Source: Ryuthela nishihirai
Lineage: Eukaryota; Arthropoda; Arachnida; Araneae; Heptathelidae
Reading direction: 5' to 3'
DNA: 64,000 bases
NCBI GenBank assembly: GCA_038380435.1
Contig: JAWZYU010000010.1
Coordinates: 44,612,135 to 44,676,134, forward strand
Below the pieces are notes generated by a model that saw only the letters and a list, made by a program, of their open reading frames with translations, ran no database searches and was not told the DNA's origin. Made by a program: the position numbers and the translations under genes. Below are positions 1 through 10,614 of the stretch, piece by piece. Positions within the stretch are counted from its first letter, which is position 1; each line of letters starts with the position of its first letter.

Positions 1-96
1 GTGTCCAACCTGGGCTAAAGTTTTGATTAATGTCCTGCAAACTCAATCCTGCCTTCCGTCAATACGGGACGCCGTCAGTAGTGGGGCAAGGGAGCC
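1..96 (+). repeat. SINE-A internal fragment (decayed)
   Basis: The first ~95 bases resemble the part of the SINE-A family just after its tRNA-like head: a 'gccagcgttgag'-like stretch followed by a 'ctgcc..ggtcagta.gggacaccg' stretch. Both ends are lost and mismatches are many. The next 200 bases hold C- and G-rich runs around 140-160 and no recognisable gene. Confidence 0.3.
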
Positions 97-300
97 ATGC
101 TTAGAGAGGGGGGCTTGCTAGACTTGCTAGAAAGGGGAGCTTGCCCCCCCCCCTTCTCTAGCATGCATTGTAAATTCAGTCTCTCCAACCACACATACTT
201 TCGCATTTTTTCGCTCCATTGTATTTCTTGCCTCCGCCCACCATCGGCTTTTTTCCAAGATCCTGGTCTGCTAATCGGGTGCAAATTCGATACGTAGTTT

Positions 301-680
301 CTTGGATTTTAATTTCGCAATGTTTTTAGTGGAATCCACACATACATAAAACAATACAGAATGTATATCGAAAAGTTGCAGTCATCGTCTTACAGTTTGC
401 ATTATACCATACAATAATCTTCTACGCAACACTTAGAGAATTATGGGCAAGCGGTGGAAATAAAGCGCTGATTACGAGGCACACATTTTGTAAAAAGATA
501 ATAGGAATAGCTATAATTTGTATGACTCCCTTAATAACTTCTCTGAAGTATTATGGGCATGCTAGCGCCAAAAGGAGATTCTTAAAAATTTTAAAAGAAT
601 TCTTAAAAGAATCTCCTTAGCCCTGTTTAAAAAACTACAGACTCATTTTTGCTACGGCCACCATTTTCAGGGAAATTTGC
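301..680. other. No gene seen; short hairpin
   Basis: AT-rich DNA without a usable open frame. A perfect 12-bp stem (572-583 with 607-618, 23-base loop) sits in it. Two similar 'ttatgggca' stretches near 440 and 550 suggest an old duplication. Nothing else is recognised. Confidence 0.5.
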
Positions 681-1040
681 TGGTTTGGGTTGTTGTTTTA
701 CCTCTGAGCGGCACTTTTTTGGCCTACAATGGACTAAATGGCTAGGTGACTAGAACTCAGAGGAGGTTGTGGAAGGGCATCCACTGGAGAGCTGTTAGGA
801 GATACTGGAGAGTTGACAGGAAGCTTCCATCAGTGCCATCAAGCGTGTTTCATAATTTGCGTAGGATATTCCCATCTGATGAACTATGTCCTTTCCCCGC
901 TCATTAGTATCCCCTTTCTCATCGAGGGAAGGGTGGAGATTAATGCAGATTAATTTCAGCGCTGGCATAGTTGAGACTCGAACCTGTAAATTGCAGATTA
1001 TGAGTCTGTCGCGCTACCGACTAAGCCAACCTCGTCCCCA
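681..1040 (-). mobile_element. SINE-A copy, full length but diverged
   Basis: This is a copy of the most abundant family in the window, called SINE-A here. Read on the minus strand it begins with a tRNA-like head at ~1040 (A-box-like 'tggcttagtcggtagcg', then a box-B-like 'ggttcgagtc'), continues through a ~300-bp unrelated body, and ends in a tail that reads 'gtttgggttgtt' on the plus strand. SINEs of this design are transcribed by RNA polymerase III from the internal A and B boxes and copied by LINE enzymes. It encodes no protein; the short open frame at 886-1071 is only this repeat read through. Confidence 0.75.
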
Positions 1041-1806
1041 GGAAATTGCCGATTTTGCTTTATATAAATAATATATTAATCATAGTTGGAAGCAGTTAAA
1101 TGTTCACCTTTGATAATCTTATTCTACTTGTAGAAGTTCTAATGCTATTTTTTTTTCCTATTTACAACAAAGGAGAATCCTAGAAGCAACTCTAGCTTTT
1201 ACAGGACATCTCATATAAGGAACCCCGCTAAGACCGCATTACTGCTGACCACTTCCTCAGAACTAACACAATACGCATAGTTTGCCTGCTAGTACTGTAG
1301 CTAGCTCCCTAACCACTGAGGCAATTAAGGCTGAGTTAAATGAGTTCATTGTAAAAAGTAGATGCAACTCTGGTATAAACCACAGTTTTTAAAGCAACAA
1401 CGCAATAATAAAGATTTATTTTAGTCATACCGATAAGTTTGTCAACTAAACCGGCATTTATAGAGCTATTCCTTTATAACGTTTTTATTAGGAGTTTTCA
1501 GATAGCTTTATTAATACTGAATAATAGAGCCTTAAATATAATTATGCTAAAAATAATAATGTTTTGAACTCTGTACGATGCAATATAAAATAAAACATGG
1601 TGATTGAAAATTATTTCGCCGCATCGATGAACAAAATAACTAGGTAGGCTTTATTTAGTTTTTGTTTAAAATAATTAATCAAATTGGGTTCAAATAAAAC
1701 AATCTGCAAGGGCAAAAGTGCCTGTGAAATACTTAATCTGCTTCAGTAGACTTTACTGTGTTTCAACTGATGTAACTTCACTACATTTGGATGAAACATG
1801 CAGGGT
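1041..1806. other. No gene seen
   Basis: AT-rich spacer between two SINE-A copies. No open frame, tandem repeat or recognisable element was found. Confidence 0.5.
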
Positions 1807-1818
1807 CATTATAAAAGA

Positions 1819-2203
1819 GGGGCGGGGGTGGCTCAGTCGGTAGCGCTCCAGGCTCGTAATCTGTAGTTCCCAGGTTCGAGTCCTAGCTGGGTCAGCGTTG
1901 AGATTTATCTCCGCAAAATTCCCCGTCCTGCCCACGGTCAGTAGGGGACACCGATGGGATTGGAAAGGCCGCCGTCCGTCGGATGGGACGTTAAGCCGTG
2001 GCCCCGTGTGCGGGAGAGCCATACCCAGTGCACGTTAAAGAACACGCTGGATGGCCTTGACGGGAGGCTACCATCTGTCTCCCAACAGCTGTTCCAGTGG
2101 GTCCCCTCCCCCAACCTTCTCTGAGCCTTCGGGGTCCATGTGACCTGGTCATTTAGCCCATGGTGTGCAAAAAAGTGCCGCTCAGAGGTAAAACAACCCA
2201 ACC
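1819..2203 (+). mobile_element. SINE-A, full-length reference copy with 12-bp TSD
   Basis: The best-defined copy of the family. The tRNA-like head lies at 1822-1895: box A 'tggctcagtcggtagcg', an anticodon-like region 'gctcgtaatct' and box B 'ggttcgagtcc'. The body then carries the landmarks seen in every copy (ccgcaaaattcccc, ggacaccgatggg, gacgttaagccgtggc, acgttaaagaacacgctgg, gccatttagccca), and the tail ends 'acaacccaaccc' with no poly(A). The 12-bp direct repeat 'cattataaaaga' flanks it at 1807-1818 and 2204-2215, as expected of LINE-mediated insertion. The length is 385 bp. On the minus strand it contains two overlapping ~90-107-codon open frames that recur in other copies; I treat these as by-products of the consensus, not genes. 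Confidence 0.85.
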
Positions 2204-2450
2204 CATTATAAAAGAAGATATATTTTAGAGTGTTATATGTTATTAAATATCTAAGCAACAAAAATAAATTTTTGCCAAAAAAAAATCAAGAAACTTATTT
2301 TCTTTATGACGGCATGGAATTAATATCACAAGCTATGTCTTAAATGCCAAATTTCCAAATTGATGAATTGTAGAAGTGGACTAATCTTATGGCGCCTGAG
2401 AAGTTCTGATTTGACACCATTGGACACATCATGGATATTTGGATTATTTT

Positions 2451-2933
2451 CAGGGGCGGACTTTGACCTTCTGAGGCCGTAAGCTATGGCAAATTTGAGA
2501 GCCCTAGGCTATGGCAAATTTAAGGGTCCCTAAACTATGACAAATTTAAGGATCCCTAAACTATGACAAATTGTAGAGGCCCTATAATGGGACAAATTGA
2601 AGAGGCCCTAAGCAACAGCATTTTTAAGAGATCCTAAACTATAACAAATTGAAGAGGCGCCAAATATTCGAAAATTGAAATGTATATTTTTTATTCTTTT
2701 CGAAGGAAACGTTAAAAAATAAACATGAACCGATGTGGTAAAAAATTATTCTAGCATCAGTATGCAATGATGACTGTAAAAAAAAGTAAGATGAGCAGTA
2801 TTGTTTCATAATAGATTAAACCTTTTTTAAAATAGCGTGACCTAGTAGAGTCGGAAATTCATTTCTCTGAGGTCCCTGATATTGTGAGGCCCTAAGCTAT
2901 AACTTAGTTAGCTTATGCGTAAGTCCGGCCCTG
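2451..2933. mobile_element. hAT-like non-autonomous element with internal mini-satellite
   Basis: The left end 'caggggcggactt' and the right end, read inverted as 'cagggccggactt', form short terminal inverted repeats of hAT type. The flanks 2443-2450 (attatttt) and 2934-2941 (attattta) match at 7 of 8 bases, fitting the 8-bp target duplication of hAT elements. No transposase is encoded in the 483 bp. The left third consists of a 26-bp tandem repeat (separate entry), and a further related unit lies close to the right end near 2886, so the repeat may have arisen from the subterminal region. Confidence 0.7.
2474..2658. repeat. 26-bp mini-satellite, ~7 units
   Basis: Seven head-to-tail units of the form 'ccctaaactatgacaaatt' plus about seven bases. 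The landmark 'ccct' recurs every 26 bases (about 2502, 2528, 2554, 2580, 2606, 2632). Units differ by several substitutions. The array lies wholly inside the hAT-like element. Confidence 0.8.
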
Positions 2934-2941
2934 ATTATTTA

Positions 2942-3892
2942 TTTTCTAAAAGTGATTTCTTTTGTTTCAGGTACTTTTTATATTTAAAGTCCCTCTCAGT
3001 ATTTTGCGGCAAACACAAAGGAATGAAAGGTTGGGGACACGGGACCCACTGAGTTGTTGCATACCCAGGGATCGAAATGGGATTACCCACGTGCATCCAG
3101 TTCCTAAAGTGCATATTTTCATATGGATATGTTTATATTACTTAAGATGTGATTTAAAAAGTATATTTATTCAAAGTAATTTTCTTTCTAACTCAATTAA
3201 AAATAATTAGGAGATCTGAACTTTTTTCGACACTACATACGTCGTCTCTCTTTCCTAAATCTAGTTTTTAAAATCAGCTTTCATTGATAATTAAACTGAG
3301 AGATTCCTGTGATACATTCAGAGTAAATGCGATACCTTAAGAGGTATTTATTTCTTTATTTTCATAGAATTATCTTCTGTGCTTGAACTTTACAGCAGCA
3401 GTTTTCCTTTTCCCCCTAGATATATCAAGTCATGTCCAGCTGAAAGTAGGACCTCGGTGTCCATTTCTACTCCACCTGTTCTACGACCACTACACAAGTG
3501 TTGCTCTTATGCTTTAGTAATTGTCATAACAAGATCACGTCCCACTCTAGTGGCAGCGAGCCAGGCAAGGGCATACTTTGGCAGGAAACTGAATGGATTT
3601 GAGTGTTGTACGTGAGAGAAAAGGGATTACTCAGTTTTTCTTTTTCCTTATGAAAAAGGAATGGGCAGTGCCTCTGCTTTCATTTTTCTTTTTAAATAAC
3701 GTGCTGAATCAAAACCTGAGTCAATGGAGTTATACGTTTTTCAAACGGAATAAAAATCCAACAACTATTTTTTTTTAAGTTATTAAATAAGGTAAAAGAA
3801 CATTTGATTTCAATCTGCATTTTCTTGCTGTTTCAGAGATGTTTTAGGAAAAGTATTTGGCTGAACTATTTTAGCATTAATTGTATTTGTTT
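2942..3892. other. Unresolved spacer; two splice-like open stretches
   Basis: Two open stretches (about 2962-3210 and 3400-3615, plus strand) are each preceded by a pyrimidine tract and 'ag' (ending 2969 and 3419), and the second ends next to a 'gtacgtgag' donor-like site. The translations match nothing I recognise and lack low-complexity or membrane signatures. Exons of an unknown gene cannot be excluded, but I call no gene. Confidence 0.25.
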
Positions 3893-4208
3893 TGGATTGG
3901 GATTTATATTACTTCTGAGCGCCACTTCTTTTGAACATAATGGACTAAATGGCGAAATCACAAGGACTCAGAGAAATTTGAAGAATGGGATTCAATTGGA
4001 CAACTGTTAGGAGACAGATGACATGGATCTCTTGCGCACGGGGCAATGGCATTACGTCTCATCAGACGGCAATATTTCCAAACCATCAGTGTCCCTTTTC
4101 TGACCGAGGACAAGCTGCGAGATTTTAAGCTGGCACAGGAGGAACTCAAAGCTGGGAAGTACAAATTACCAGCTTGGCGCGCTACCGACTGAGTGAACTG
4201 CAGCCCCA
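3893..4208 (-). mobile_element. SINE-A copy, internally shortened
   Basis: The tail end 'ctgagcgccactt' is at ~3917, the body landmarks 'aatggactaaatggc' and 'cgtctcatcagacgg' follow, and the head 'gcgctaccgactgag' is near 4180-4195 on the opposite strand. The body is shorter than the 385-bp reference and heavily mutated. No target duplication was found. Confidence 0.65.
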
Positions 4209-4257
4209 CTGGATTTGAAAAATTAAGAATTTAAGTTGAAGAGATTTAAATGATTTA

Positions 4258-4472
4258 ACCTCCTCCGTTCAAATGACTGAGTGCTTAATATGCTTTACTG
4301 TGGATTAATGGGTCCTGTGTTCGAGCCCCGGATATGACATGGATGTTTTTGTGCTCTTTTGCTGCTGAGGTGTCGTAGTCCTTACATATGATCTCTATGG
4401 CTTATAATGCTAATAGACTTATGTCAGACCTCTGTAGTAAGAAGCTGCTGGAGGGAGAAATTATTTTCTTAC
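4258..4472 (+). mobile_element. SINE-B copy, decayed
   Basis: This belongs to a second tRNA-derived SINE family (SINE-B here; better copies at 9781, 59294 and 61201). Box-B-like 'gtgttcgagccccgg' lies near 4317-4331, followed by 'gacatggatgt', 'tgctgctgaggt' and 'tcagacctctgtagtaag' in the same order as the good copies. The A-box region is badly mutated. Confidence 0.6.
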
Positions 4473-5140
4473 TACGGGTGGTAAATACAATTTGTTTACA
4501 ACTTTATTATGCCTCAAGGTAATGAATGGCATCTGAGGAAGGTGCGTTTTTAAAGGTTGGATTATAATGCTACAAATCAAGCATTAGTGCAAGATATGGC
4601 AGAAACAATGAAAACATAGTAAGAGATATTAGAGAAATAACGGAAACATTAGCATGAAGTAGGACCCCCCCACCTACTCTACGAGAACCAATATAATCCG
4701 TCACATAGAAATGTATTGAGTATTTATACCAATAATGATCCCTTACACAAAGGCACCAAGTGTTGATGCGGTATAGGGTTAGTGGTTAATAATAATAATT
4801 TCTTTACTTTATTTCCACAATATATATTTACAGAGCATAAGCTGACAATAATCATTGATATACATATACTGGAAATAAGCTTAGAGAATATCAGTTACAT
4901 CAGTAAATAGGAATAATTCACAATCATATTAAAATGCAAGTGATCAGTTGGAAAAGCTAAACAAAAGTGGAACACAGCAAGCTGAAGTTTATTTTAATAT
5001 TCCCTATTTTCCTTTAAAGTTCAATTATTGAAAGAAGAATGTATAAAATATATATAGACGTTTTTGATTGATTGAGTGAGTGAGTAGGTGACAGGAGATC
5101 ATGCTAATTCTAACTGTGATGCAGAGATGGTAGAGCTCTG
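4473..5140. other. No gene seen
   Basis: AT-rich DNA with a short taa repeat near 4788. No open frame or repeat family is recognised. Confidence 0.45.
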
Positions 5141-5645
5141 AAAATTTGCATCTAGGGGTAATCCGGGAAATACGTATCGGAAAAAAATCAGAAATTTGAC
5201 TTCAATGTGTCTTTCAACGTCCCCTAAAAGTCAAACCTGATCATGAGTGCTAGATAAGTGAAAACTGGGCTGAAACACTTCCAGACAAGTTATAGATTTC
5301 GGAAACGATACCAAATTTGGGATCCGGTATGTCCTTTGACGTCAAAAATCAAATATTTAGCTACTGATTCTAGAAAACGACAAAATTGGTGCCTTAGAGC
5401 GTTTTAGGTGGTATAACTGAGTTCGAAGTTAAAGGTCATATACAAATTTGCTATTTGGGGTATTTCGGGGCCTAGATCTCAGATATGTTGTGGAATTTTG
5501 GATTGAATGTGTCTTTCGAGTTCATAGGTCAAATATTAACATACAGATGCTAAAGAGCTACAAATTGGTGCATATGGCTGTTTTCAAAAGAAATGTGAAA
5601 TTTTGGATGAGATTAGTCCTTTGAGTTCAGTTTATATATAATAAT
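5141..5645. repeat. Degenerate tandem repeat, irregular 100-180-bp spacing
   Basis: The phrase 'atgtgtctttc(g/a)a(g/c)' followed by 'aaa(g)gtcaaa', or close variants, recurs near 5203, 5326, 5507 and 5612, with intervening stretches also similar ('aaattggtgc', 'gggtaatccggg/gggtatttcgggg'). Spacing is irregular, so the array is old and rearranged. Confidence 0.5.
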
Positions 5646-5914
5646 AAAAGTCCAGATGGTTATTAACATATTTCACATACATATAAAAAGATTTCATTAT
5701 TTTGCAAGAAACGTTCTACATTTGTTCTTAAATAACTTTGAAGACTTTGCATTTTTTTAACAATATCAGGAAATTTAAATTTGCACAAAATTTTAACTGC
5801 ATTTATTTGATAGATTTCTACCCAATTGATAAATAAGTAGTATACTTAGAATCTGTAACGTTTCATATTTTTGAACTCCTTTGGAAATAGTCCTTAAAGT
5901 TCTTATCCAGAACT

Positions 5915-6090
5915 AGAAAAAAAATAGGAGGAGGGGGGAATAAAACACTGGGTTTGAATTGAAATGTAACAATTTCCCGTCCGTTATGGAGTCTTTAAAA
6001 CATTCTTGCAAAATGCGTGAAATATTCATTTAATATTTTTTGCCTCTATTACTAGCATTCTTAATTGGGATTACCATGTCCCCTTCCATT
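5915..6090 (+). repeat. Dispersed repeat R1, copy 1
   Basis: A G-rich tract is followed by 'aatgtaacaatttcccgtccgt', 'aaaatgcgtgaaatattca' and 'ttgcctctattactagcattct'. The same order of motifs occurs at 54225-54420 and 58240-58690. The family is not recognised; it has no clear termini and no coding capacity. Confidence 0.5.
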
Positions 6091-6124
6091 TAAAGGAATC
6101 TATTTAATTTAATCAATTGCATTG

Positions 6125-6330
6125 GAAACAATACAAAATGATGGATGAGTTATTTCGGATACAAATTTCTGTTGTTGATATCCAAACAGAATGGGATTCA
6201 TCTTTAAAATCACACGACGCTATAAACTCTTGGCACCACAGCAGGCGTTGGCGATGATGAATAGCTGTAAGTGGAACACAGGGAATTGGACACCGAGTAT
6301 TCAGGCCAATTTCACGCAATCATCAGTTGA
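6125..6330 (-). pseudogene. Tc1-type transposase fragment
   Basis: Minus-strand translation gives 'VPLTAIHHRQRLLWCQEF' and then 'DESHSVW', the layout of a Tc1 transposase around its first catalytic aspartate (in the family, 'RLxWCxEH...VxFSDESRF'). Only ~68 codons remain, with no N-terminal DNA-binding domain, second aspartate or terminal repeats. The gene is a dead fragment; it differs in sequence from the two larger Tc1 copies at 11-12 and 18.5-23.4 kb. Confidence 0.6.
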
Positions 6331-7184
6331 TGCTGGCCATGAAATTTCCTGTAACACTGAGCCATGGATTTGGTGCATAGTCAATCACTAGTATTTTCAG
6401 TAGCATTATAAAAATATTTCGAAAAATTCTTGATAATACTTTCAGAAACATCATAAAGCATTCTTGGAGCGAATTTGAGAATGGTCTCAGGAAACATTAA
6501 TAAACCTCTCTCTAGTGGTAAGGATATGCTATTCAATTCACATGAAGCCCTCTGACAGTTTCTACTGTTAAGAACACTCCAACAAGAAAATTATGTTAAA
6601 ACAAAGGGAAATATTCCTTTTTGTACTAAATGTTCACGTTTTCATAATATATACACAGTATATATACGGACCAAAACTATCAGAATTTACGAGAAGTTAC
6701 AATATACAGGTGACCCAGATTAACACATCTCCCGGTCATAGATCGATATCAATCAGGCAACTCTCTCTGAAGCATTCTGCAGCCATTGCGAGGGCGGTTT
6801 CGACGAATTGTTTAGAGAGAGCACTCTATGCTAGATGACTGATGGTTTGCATTTCCCCACAACCCTTCATACAGGAAAGCCCAATTAACATGGTACAGAA
6901 AACATCGAGACTAGAGTTCAGACTAAGGAAGTATTCAGGAAGGAGGGGGCATACCTTTCAAGTTTAGGAGGAGTAATATTGACGACAAAGAGGGAAAAAT
7001 TATTATATTCGTATATATGTCACGGATTTTTCAATAAAATTTTAAAGACCTCTAAAATAGAATAGATAAAGTTATACTGTAATGGACGCCAGTCTCTTGA
7101 AATTATGAAAAGTAAAAACATTTCCTTTTTTCTTATTTTTTAAACAGAATTTTTCTTGTTGAAGTTTTCTAACAGTAGAAGCTG
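6331..7184. other. No gene seen
   Basis: AT-rich spacer with scattered short open frames. A 'gtgacccagattaacac' stretch at ~6711 is only vaguely like a mariner end. Nothing else is supported. Confidence 0.4.
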
Positions 7185-7625
7185 TTAGAGAGCTTCGTGT
7201 GACTTGAACAGTATACTCTTGGCCCACTCTTTCACTTTATTCGATTCATATACGTCACTCCCTCCCTCCCCCCCCCCCCCCTTTTTTTTTTCTATATCCG
7301 GGCTTTGGAGCATGTGCTTTTCATCCACAAATCGCGATTCACCTTTCAGACTGATTCCCGACGTGTTTCGATCTGGGTAGAGCAAGACACTCCTTACCAA
7401 CTCTATGAAAACAGAGAAAGATATAGAGATCGAACAGCCCCGTCTGGGCTGCATTAGGCCAAGTGGCCGCAACCCGTTTCACGTCTTTGTCAAAGGCACT
7501 CTGACTAGTCGGATCTATAGGGATGATATCCTTCAGCCCTAAGTGAGGGTTTTCATGGCAGCTGTTGTCACCATGTTTATTTTGATGGACGATAACCCAA
7601 TTGCTGAATCCCACGTAAGTAAGAA
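7185..7625 (-). other. Possible coding relic, unidentified
   Basis: Two overlapping minus-strand open frames (91 codons, 7614-7339; 95 codons, 7472-7185) lie in DNA that is richer in G+C than its surroundings. The first begins just after an acceptor-like 'gggattcag' and includes a donor-like 'gttggtaagg' at about 7398-7407, so part of it could be an exon. A long G/C homopolymer (7267-7281) breaks the second. I recognise no domain. It could equally be an unknown repeat. Confidence 0.25.
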
Positions 7626-7866
7626 TATTCAGAGGATGAAGTGGCCATTATATTACCGATATTATATATATATATATCACCGATTATGACTTAACCAATA
7701 TATTTAAAACATGCCTTCGATTCAATCTGGTTAAGGGGATTGATCTATAAACTTATGAAAGTTGTTATAAAAGGTAAAATTTTGTAGTTTTTGTCTAACA
7801 CAATATTTTCTAAAACTTATCAAACTAAATTATATAATACCCTTTCCGACACTTTTAAAATCAAAA

Positions 7867-8151
7867 ATGGACTTTTACAGGGATCTCTTTTATCTCCCTT
7901 CCTCTAATTTTTACCTTCACTCTCTTCCAGATAATCCAGATCCTGAAATTTCTTTTGCTTCTTTTGCTGACGACATAATTTTATGGGCCTCAGGCAAAAA
8001 ACTTGAAAAGATAGAAATTATGTTGCAAAAAATATTAAAAAACTTACGGCCTACTTTCATAAATGGCACCTGCAAATTAATACTAATAAAACATTTTTAT
8101 TCCGTTTACTTCAATAAGAACAAATTCCATAAATTTAAATATCAAAATTAA
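7867..8151 (+). pseudogene. Reverse transcriptase fragment with FADD motif
   Basis: This 94-codon open piece covers the palm of the LINE reverse transcriptase. The metal-binding pair of aspartates is preserved in 'SFADDIILW'. Upstream, the same domain continues in another frame and crosses a stop at ~7787, so the polymerase cannot be made. Confidence 0.65.
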
Positions 8152-9780
8152 TAAAATTTCCATTCATATCATATTCTATTGCAAATATTTAGACATAACT
8201 CTTGATCATAAACTAAATTGTTTACCCTTTCTAAAAAAATGCAAGAAACAAAGGTGACAAACTCTTAAATTTCACAAAATGCTTAGCCCAAATTAAATGG
8301 GGTACCTCCCAATTTAACTTATTTCAATTTTATTTAAATCTTGTTCGTCCAAAAATCGAATACGGCCTGGAGTTCCTTTGTGGCATTTCTGATCATAAAT
8401 TCAATCAATTAAACATTATTCTAAATAAATTTCTCAAAACCATCTTAGGACTTCCTTATCCTTCTTCCTCTTAGCATTGAGTGCTGAAACTTCTCTCTCT
8501 CTAATTTAAGAGAACAATCATTAATCTTAAAACTTATCATGAGATTACACCTTAAACATCTAAATCATCCTATTTTGACTACATTCAATAATCCGAACTT
8601 AAAGGGGGCCTACAAACTCAGCAATCAAAGTTTTCCACTTTTTAATAAATTTTTTTCTATTTCTAAAAAAAAAAAGGTGACCTATCAGGGAATGATCCTT
8701 TTTGGTCCTTCGTTCAACCTGAAATTAACACTCATATTCCAACTTTAATTTCAAAATCTTCCCTGTCTTCCCAATGTCAAAAAATTCTTATTGAATCCTT
8801 CTGTTCTACACATTATAATTCATTCTTTCCAATTTATACAAATGAATTTTTTGATCCATCCTCTAAATTTTCTTCGGCTGCCGTTTTTTCTCCTATTACT
8901 AAGTCCTTTTCAAAATTTAAATTTGATACTCATATCCATATTTTGCAGGCAAAACTTCACGCAATACTTTTCGCCTTAAAATGGGCTTCAACTCCCTAAA
9001 GAATAAAAATATCATTATTTACTCCGACTCAAAATCTGATCTCCAAACCTTCAAACAAGACTGTCTTTTTACAAACTATCCTGCTATTCTTTCAGTATTC
9101 TTAATTTTCTCACCCTAAAATATATTGATTTTCACAACAGTTTTATTTTTCAATGGATTCCCAGTCATTGTGACATTAAGGGCAACTATTGTGCTGATTT
9201 CTATGCTAAACAGGCACTTTTATTTCCTACTATTACTTCAACTCATTTTTCCTTTTCAAACTTTAAACATGAAACAAAATTGTTTGAATATCAATCTTTC
9301 AAAACTTTTTTTTTTCAAATTAACGGTCTCTTAAAATGTAGTCATCGTTTTTTTCTTGATTCAGAAATTTCTACCATTAGAAACTTTAATTTTTCTCGAC
9401 AGTTCTTATCTGTTTTTTACAAACTTAGAATTGGTTTTGTGGCTTAAATGTTTACTTGTACTCTATTACTAAATCTTCTACGAAAAATTGTTTACAATGG
9501 AAGTTTTTCCTTAAACAATATCACATGCTCTTTTAAATTGTGCATACTATTCAACTGAACGAAAAACGTTTTTCGAAAAACTTTCTGTGTATGATTTTAC
9601 TCTTTCTAACTTACTAAGAATTCCTTCAACTAGTCTACAAACCCATTGTTTAAATGAGTTTTTTTTTCTTTCTCTCTGCTACCAATTTAATCCATAAACT
9701 ATAAAATCTATGTAGTTTCTTGGTTCTACATGTTTTTTTTTCTTGTATAACTTACTTTGTTATCTAATGGTACATGTATA

Positions 9781-9994
9781 ATAAAAAAATAAATAAATAC
9801 CCCCTCAAGCAGCTGCTTGCCACAGAGGTCTGACAGGAGCCTGTCAGTTTATATGCCACAGTAGGAGATCTGAGAGGATGGCAGGACCTCAGCAGACAAA
9901 CAACACACACACATCCATGCCTTACCCGGGGCTCGAACCCAGGTCCCTTAGATTAGTAGCCAAGCGTGCTAACCACTCGGCCACGGGACGGCTA
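9781..9994 (-). mobile_element. SINE-B inserted in the LINE, 12-bp TSD
   Basis: On the minus strand it starts with a tRNA-like head (~9994-9915; box A 'tggccgagtggttagc', box B 'gggttcgagcccc'), continues with 'ctgctgaggtcctgccatcc' and 'actgacaggctcctgtcaga', and ends in a TATTTATT-type tail. The 12-bp repeat 'ggtacatgtata' flanks it exactly (9769-9780 and 9995-10006). It interrupts the 3' region of the LINE at 7690-10095 and is therefore younger than that LINE copy. Confidence 0.85.
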
Positions 9995-10129
9995 GGTACA
10001 TGTATAACTGTTTAAAATTGTGTTGTGGGTAGGAGGTGCTTGTTCACCGATCTCCCAGAGTGATGTAACGTCTTAAATAAAAAAAAAATATATATATATA
10101 AATGAACGCCTTTTATTGATATCATCGAT

Positions 10130-10373
10130 GTGTGCAGTATAGTGAATTTATTAAATATTATTCATGCATGAACCCTATAGAGCGTGTATGTGATGTGCTA
10201 AGAAGACGCAAGCGTTGGACGTCTACCTACTCCACCCAATCTCTCCGAACTCCGATCTGCTCTCCGAGAGGAGTGGGATGTACTCTCACCAGACCTCTTC
10301 ACCAGCCAGGTAAACAGTATGAGAAGTCATTGTGATGATTGTGTAGCTGTTTGGTGTCATCATATTCCCTATT
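10130..10373 (+). pseudogene. Tc1-type transposase, C-terminal fragment
   Basis: Plus-strand translation begins 'NPIERVCDVLRRR', the region of the third catalytic residue (NPIE.xW in active Tc1 enzymes). One frame change later it continues 'REEWDVLSPDLFTSQVNSMR' and 'SHCDDCVAVWCHHIPY', ending at a stop at 10371-10373. The frame change near 10230 and the loss of everything upstream make it inactive. It is in the opposite orientation to the Tc1 fragment at 6.1-6.3 kb, so the two are not halves of one copy. Confidence 0.65.
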
Positions 10374-10606
10374 AACCACTTCGTCCTGCTGAAACAGATC
10401 CCTCAGCTATGTACTCTCTTGCATTCATTTGCATAACCCACGAAATGCCGTGTTACTATATACATATCTCATAGCATTTCATTATCACGATTTTGAGATC
10501 CTGCAGAATTGTAAATTATGCTTAACTTTAGAACTAGTGTAGATATTTCGATTCGGATCTCTTAATTCACTAAACCTTACAGAAAGGAGAAAATTTAGAA
10601 ATAATT
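10374..10606. other. No gene seen
   Basis: AT-rich spacer, possibly the 3' flank of the Tc1 fragment. No terminal repeat was identified. Confidence 0.4.
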
Positions 10607-10614
10607 TCGTAAGG

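Larger units (their letters stand above)
7690..10095 (+). mobile_element. RNase-H-bearing LINE, decayed (I/R1-group-like)
   Basis: Remnants of a non-LTR retrotransposon in the right order on the plus strand. A reverse-transcriptase piece holds 'GLLQGSLLSPF' (~7865-7900) and the catalytic block 'SFADDIILWASGKKLEKIE' (~7962-8021), where FADD is intact. Next come a thumb-like 'LDITLDHKLN' (~8185-8220), RNase-H pieces 'IIIYSDSKSDLQTF' (~9012-9053) and 'WIPSHCDIKGNYCAD' (~9152-9197), and a C-terminal 'LNCAYYSTERKTFFEK'. Many frameshifts separate the pieces, and endonuclease and N-terminal parts are missing. The 3' end is an A-rich tract near 10075-10095. A SINE-B copy is inserted in the 3' part. 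The remains at 46240-47362 appear to be the same family. The clade is inferred from the C-terminal RNase H. Confidence 0.7.

Noticed and set aside
3379..3615. Exon bounded by 'cccctag' and 'gtacgtgag'
   Set aside because: Splice-like words are frequent by chance, the translation matches no family I know, and no partner exon was found.
9915..9994. Functional tRNA genes at the heads of SINE-B and SINE-A
   Set aside because: Box A and B are present, but the acceptor and anticodon stems do not pair and each head continues into a SINE body with target duplications.
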